A stretch of DNA of 8,957 nt from contig JAGDMX010000069.1 in assembly GCA_017860725.1 (NCBI GenBank), forward strand, positions 1 through 8,957, in the 5' to 3' direction. A program made the translations under genes and the position numbers. The DNA comes from Chloroflexota bacterium (GTDB taxonomy: Bacteria; Chloroflexota; Anaerolineae; Anaerolineales; UBA4823). This document shows, one piece after another, positions 5,610 to 8,957 of the stretch. How positions within the stretch are numbered: position 1 is the stretch's first letter; each line of letters opens with the position of its first letter. The notes under the pieces are model-generated. The model made no database searches. It saw only the letters and a program-made list of their open reading frames with translations, and was not told the origin of the DNA.

Positions 5610-8600
5610 ATGCCACAACTTATCTTGAAAGAATTTCATATCTCGCGTCAGTCGCGCGACCGTTACCAGTTTGACGAAGGCCTATTTGCCTCCAGCGGTA
5701 ATGTGATATTCGCCAATTTCCACGCCGCCCGGGTGTTCGCTCAGAAAATGAACGACAAGCGCGACCTGGTCAATTTCCCCGAACGAGCCGTGCGCGCCGG
5801 GCAGATCAATGCCATGGGACTGATTGATGAAATCCTGCATACGGTTGTCCAAGAGTATCGTGAACAACGCAACCCCCTGGCAATGGCGCTGGCTATGGAC
5901 TGGCTGGAAGAAAACATCGGAGAGGATGAAGTCGACCTGACTTTGCGTCGCTTTGCAGAAGAGTTTCCACCATTGGTGGTTTACCGGCGTGAGGTGACCT
6001 TAGATGAATATATGTCCAGCTCCTCCGTGGATGCAGCCGGGCGTGAAGTCCCCAACCGAGAGATCGTCCTGGAAGAGCTCCTCATGCTCTGGCTGGCGAA
6101 CGCCAATCCGGCTTTTTCGCCGTATCTTGAATTATTTGACGACGCCAGCCTGGAGAAGGGAACTTCATACCGCGAAATTCTGCTCAGTCTGCACGATTTT
6201 TTCGAAACTCAACCTTACTTCGGACCCGATAACGACAACCTGATTGACATGCTGCGTAAACCGGCGCTGGCTTTCCCGCATTCACTGAGCGCCCAGTTGG
6301 AATTCCTGCGTACCCGCTGGAGCTCTATACTCGGCAGCCTGCTCTACCGCCTGATGCGTAGCCAGGATCTTATCAAAGAAGAAGAGAAGGTCGTCATTGG
6401 CTTTGGCGGTCCAGGCCCTGCCCAGGTGCTCGAATTTACTGGCTTGGAAGTCGAGCCGGAGGCTTTCAGCCCCGACCGGGATTGGATGCCTAACCTGGTG
6501 CTATTGGCTAAGAACTCGTACGTCTGGCTGGATCAGCTTTCAAAAAAATATAAAGAGCCAATCACCCGTCTGGATCAGATCCCCGAAGAGGAGCTAGATA
6601 ATCTTTCCCGGTGGGGTTTCACGGGTCTATGGTTGATAGGCCTGTGGGAGCGCAGCACAGCCTCAAAAACCATTAAGCAATTGCGCGGCAACCCGGACGC
6701 TGTGGCCTCAGCATACTCATTATATAGTTACGACATCGCTCTCGACCTGGGCGGTTATGAGGCTTATCAGGTCTTGCGCGACCGGGCCTGGAAACGCGGT
6801 ATCCGTTTGGCGTCGGATATGGTGCCCAATCATATGGGTATCGATTCGCGCTGGGTAGTCGAGCACCCGGACTGGTTTGTCTCCCTGCCTTACAGCCCGT
6901 TTCCATCTTACTCCTTCAGCGGACAAAATCTATCCTGGGACAATCGAGTGGGCATCTACCTGGAGGATCATTATTTCAACAACACCGATGCTGCTGTTGT
7001 CTTCAAGCGCGTCGATCACTGGAGTGGCGATACGAAATATATCTACCATGGAAATGATGGCACCTCCATGCCCTGGAACGACACTGCCCAGCTCAACTAC
7101 TTGCTGCCTGAGGTGCGAGAAGCGGTCATTCAGACCATTTTACAGGTCGCGCGCATGTTCCCCGTCATCCGCTTTGATGCTGCGATGACCCTCGCTAAAC
7201 GCCACTACCAACGCCTGTGGTTCCCCGAGCCCGGTAGCGGTGGAGATATCGCTAGCCGGTCTGAGCACGGCCTGACTAAAGAACAGTTCGATGCTGCCAT
7301 CCCGACCGAATTCTGGCGAGAAGTCGTCGATCGCGTCGCTCAGGAAGTGCCCGACACCTTGCTGCTGGCAGAAGCCTTTTGGCTCATGGAAGGATATTTC
7401 GTGCGCACACTGGGCATGCACCGGGTCTATAACAGTGCCTTCATGAACATGCTGCGCGACGAGAAAAACCAGGAATACCGCCTGGTCATTAAGAATACGC
7501 TCGAGTTCGAACCGGAAATCTTAAAGCGTTATGTCAATTTTATGAATAATCCCGACGAGCGTACAGCAGTTGACCAATTCGGCAAAGATGACAAATACTT
7601 CGGCACTTGCACGATGATGGTAACGCTGCCAGGATTACCGATGTTAGGTCATGGGCAAGTAGAAGGCTTCACTGAGAAATATGGCATGGAATACCGCCGG
7701 GCTTACTGGGATGAACACCCTGATGGGTATCTGGTGGCAAGACACGAGCGCGAGATCTTCCCACTAATGCGCCGCCGCTACCTGTTCGCTGGCGTGGAGA
7801 ATTTCCTGTTATATGATTTCTATAATTCGGATGGAAGCGTCAATGAAGACGTTTATGCCTATTCTAACCGGGCAGGCAGCGAGCGTGCCCTGGTGATGTA
7901 TCATAACAAATGGGCATCTGCGCGTGGCTGGATCCGCACCGCCTCAGCCTATCCGGTTAAAACCGGACAGGGCGATGAGCGTGTATTGGTGCGCAAGAGC
8001 CTGGGCGAGGGCCTGGGTCTGACTAACGATCCAAACTACTACCTGATATTCAAAGACCAAGCCAGTGGCTTGGAGTACCTACGCAACTGCCAGCAACTGC
8101 ATGATCAAGGTCTTTATCTTGAGCTTGACGCTTACCATTACCATGTCTTCCTGGACATGCGGGAAGTGCAGGATAACGAGTGGCGCCAGTACGCCCAATT
8201 GGCGGCTTACCTGGAAGGGCGCGGTGTGCCAAATATCGATGAAGCTCTCAAGGAAATTTTCCTGCAGCCAATCCACACCGCCTATCGGGAGCTGGTCAAT
8301 AAAGGCTACTTTGAGTGGTTGTACGACCACCGCAGCCTGGTTGAGAAACGCGCTAAAAAAGGTGCTGCTGTTCAGGCCGAGGCAGCCCTTACCTCACAGG
8401 CATCTATTCTGGCTGAAGCCAGAGAAAAGCTGGTGCGGTTGTTAGCCGAAGCGCAACAGCTCGCCGAAAGTCATGGAGATCCCAGGCCGCTGGCAGATGC
8501 GATCTGCCAGGAGCTGGCAGCCGCCTTGGCACTGGCGACCCCCAACAAACGATTGGGTGCGTTTGAGACGGAAGAACTTGCAGCTATCCTGTCCTACTTG

Positions 8601-8957
8601 CGAGCAGGTCCGGGCGGTAAGCTGCCTCTCGATCAGTCCGCTTACGAGGTTTGGGGTGCCCTGTTTTCCTGGGTATTCACTCACCGTTTAGGCTGCCTGG
8701 TTGGCAATGAGACTTCGGCACAAAAAGATTGTGAGAAGATCAGCCGCACCTGGATTGAAGAATGGCTGCTGGCGAAAGTTATCGTCCGCACATTACAAGA
8801 TATTGGGTTGGACGAAGCTGCCGCCTTGCGAGCGGTGGATGTTGTCAGGCTGCTGACCGAAAATACTCTGTGGTACCAAGCTGATTCCGACGAAAAACTC
8901 ACCTCTCCTGCAGTATTGCAAACTCTGCTCAAAGACAGCCAGGTACAGAGCTTCATT
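5610..8957 (+). CDS. Large cytosolic GH13-superfamily (alpha-amylase-like) protein with NPD region IV; 3' end outside window
   Basis: The frame is open for 1116 codons from the ATG after GGAGGA to the right edge, with no stop, so the protein is longer than 1116 residues against 450-650 for a typical GH13 enzyme. There is no signal peptide. Residues 1 to about 285 are a mostly helical N-terminal extension. The (beta/alpha)8 barrel spans about 290-700: WGFTGLWLIGLWERS (about 335-349), region I DMVPNH (403-408), region II IRFDAAM with Arg521 and the presumed nucleophile Asp523, region III LLAEAFW with the presumed acid/base Glu588, and region IV MNNPDER with Asp649. The catalytic triad is complete, but the usual His of NHD is Pro648. 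A TLPGLPMLGHGQ segment follows (to about 683). A beta-rich domain C spans about 745-850 (VYAYSNR, YHYHVFLDM), then a helical C-terminal region of unknown function. Region III/IV (AEAF, NxPD) resemble GlgE-type maltosyltransferases, so transfer to or from an intracellular alpha-glucan is as likely as hydrolysis. Exact substrate and activity are unknown. It has its own predicted promoter and lies 34 bp after the kinase gene. Confidence 0.9.
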   Translation, partial: MPQLILKEFHISRQSRDRYQFDEGLFASSGNVIFANFHAARVFAQKMNDKRDLVNFPERAVRAGQINAMGLIDEILHTVVQEYREQRNPLAMALAMDWLEENIGEDEVDLTLRRFAEEFPPLVVYRREVTLDEYMSSSSVDAAGREVPNREIVLEELLMLWLANANPAFSPYLELFDDASLEKGTSYREILLSLHDFFETQPYFGPDNDNLIDMLRKPALAFPHSLSAQLEFLRTRWSSILGSLLYRLMRSQDLIKEEEKVVIGFGGPGPAQVLEFTGLEVEPEAFSPDRDWMPNLVLLAKNSYVWLDQLSKKYKEPITRLDQIPEEELDNLSRWGFTGLWLIGLWERSTASKTIKQLRGNPDAVASAYSLYSYDIALDLGGYEAYQVLRDRAWKRGIRLASDMVPNHMGIDSRWVVEHPDWFVSLPYSPFPSYSFSGQNLSWDNRVGIYLEDHYFNNTDAAVVFKRVDHWSGDTKYIYHGNDGTSMPWNDTAQLNYLLPEVREAVIQTILQVARMFPVIRFDAAMTLAKRHYQRLWFPEPGSGGDIASRSEHGLTKEQFDAAIPTEFWREVVDRVAQEVPDTLLLAEAFWLMEGYFVRTLGMHRVYNSAFMNMLRDEKNQEYRLVIKNTLEFEPEILKRYVNFMNNPDERTAVDQFGKDDKYFGTCTMMVTLPGLPMLGHGQVEGFTEKYGMEYRRAYWDEHPDGYLVARHEREIFPLMRRRYLFAGVENFLLYDFYNSDGSVNEDVYAYSNRAGSERALVMYHNKWASARGWIRTASAYPVKTGQGDERVLVRKSLGEGLGLTNDPNYYLIFKDQASGLEYLRNCQQLHDQGLYLELDAYHYHVFLDMREVQDNEWRQYAQLAAYLEGRGVPNIDEALKEIFLQPIHTAYRELVNKGYFEWLYDHRSLVEKRAKKGAAVQAEAALTSQASILAEAREKLVRLLAEAQQLAESHGDPRPLADAICQELAAALALATPNKRLGAFETEELAAILSYLRAGPGGKLPLDQSAYEVWGALFSWVFTHRLGCLVGNETSAQKDCEKISRTWIEEWLLAKVIVRTLQDIGLDEAAALRAVDVVRLLTENTLWYQADSDEKLTSPAVLQTLLKDSQVQSFI

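Noticed and set aside
6004..7188. Several short plus-strand frames (for example 6004-6243, 6397-6597, 6877-7188)
   Set aside because: All lie out of frame inside the continuous GH13 frame, whose conserved catalytic motifs are in order without interruption, so they do not indicate a broken or split gene.
7545..7556. Loss of the NHD histidine as evidence of a dead, pseudo-enzyme GH13 protein
   Set aside because: All three catalytic carboxylates are present and active GlgE-type enzymes also have NxPD here, so the change points to a different specificity rather than inactivation.
7952..7967. Inverted repeat TCCGGTT-AA-AACCGGA as a terminator or operator
   Set aside because: Arms of 7 bp are expected by chance in 9 kb, it lies inside the GH13 coding region, and no T-tract follows.

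Overview
The window looks like ordinary chromosomal DNA from a moderately GC-rich bacterium. The best guess is Chloroflexota, class Anaerolineae. This rests on three things recalled from family knowledge rather than a search: a very long intracellular GH13 protein of a poorly characterised type, a Hanks-type kinase fused to an AAA/STAND ATPase and TPR array, and a GAF-SpoIIE phosphatase, all cytosolic in appearance. No mobile element, tRNA, rRNA or CRISPR array was seen. Coding density is very high: the gaps between genes are 14, 21 and 34 bp.

Layout. (1) 1-482, minus strand: the first 160 codons of a two-domain thiosulfate/3-mercaptopyruvate sulfurtransferase (rhodanese), running off the left edge. 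(2) 483-496: a very short divergent intergenic region. It holds a perfectly symmetric -10 element (ATTATAAT, 491-498) that reads TATAAT on both strands. (3) 497-1804, plus: a GAF domain followed by a complete SpoIIE/PP2C-type phosphatase domain. (4) 1826-5575, plus: a 1249-residue Ser/Thr kinase - AAA/STAND ATPase - winged helix - TPR protein, with PknK-like domain order. (5) 5610-8957, plus: an open frame of at least 1116 codons that runs off the right edge. It is a large cytosolic GH13-superfamily protein whose fourth conserved region reads NPD rather than NHD, as in GlgE-type maltosyltransferases.

How they may work together. The phosphatase and kinase genes are 21 bp apart and probably co-transcribed. 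They supply opposing Ser/Thr phosphorylation activities, and their domains together (kinase, AAA, TPR, GAF, SpoIIE) resemble single-chain multidomain signalling proteins of other bacteria. A good sigma70-type promoter (TTACCA-17 bp-TATAAT, 5548-5576) overlaps the kinase stop codon, so the GH13 gene can be expressed on its own as well as by read-through. A regulatory link between the signalling pair and alpha-glucan metabolism is possible but rests only on adjacency. The sulfurtransferase is probably an unrelated divergent neighbour sharing the promoter region.

The points most worth a second look are the symmetric divergent promoter, the split kinase/phosphatase module, the NPD GH13 subfamily with long N- and C-terminal extensions, and a perfect 12-bp-arm inverted repeat inside the TPR coding region.
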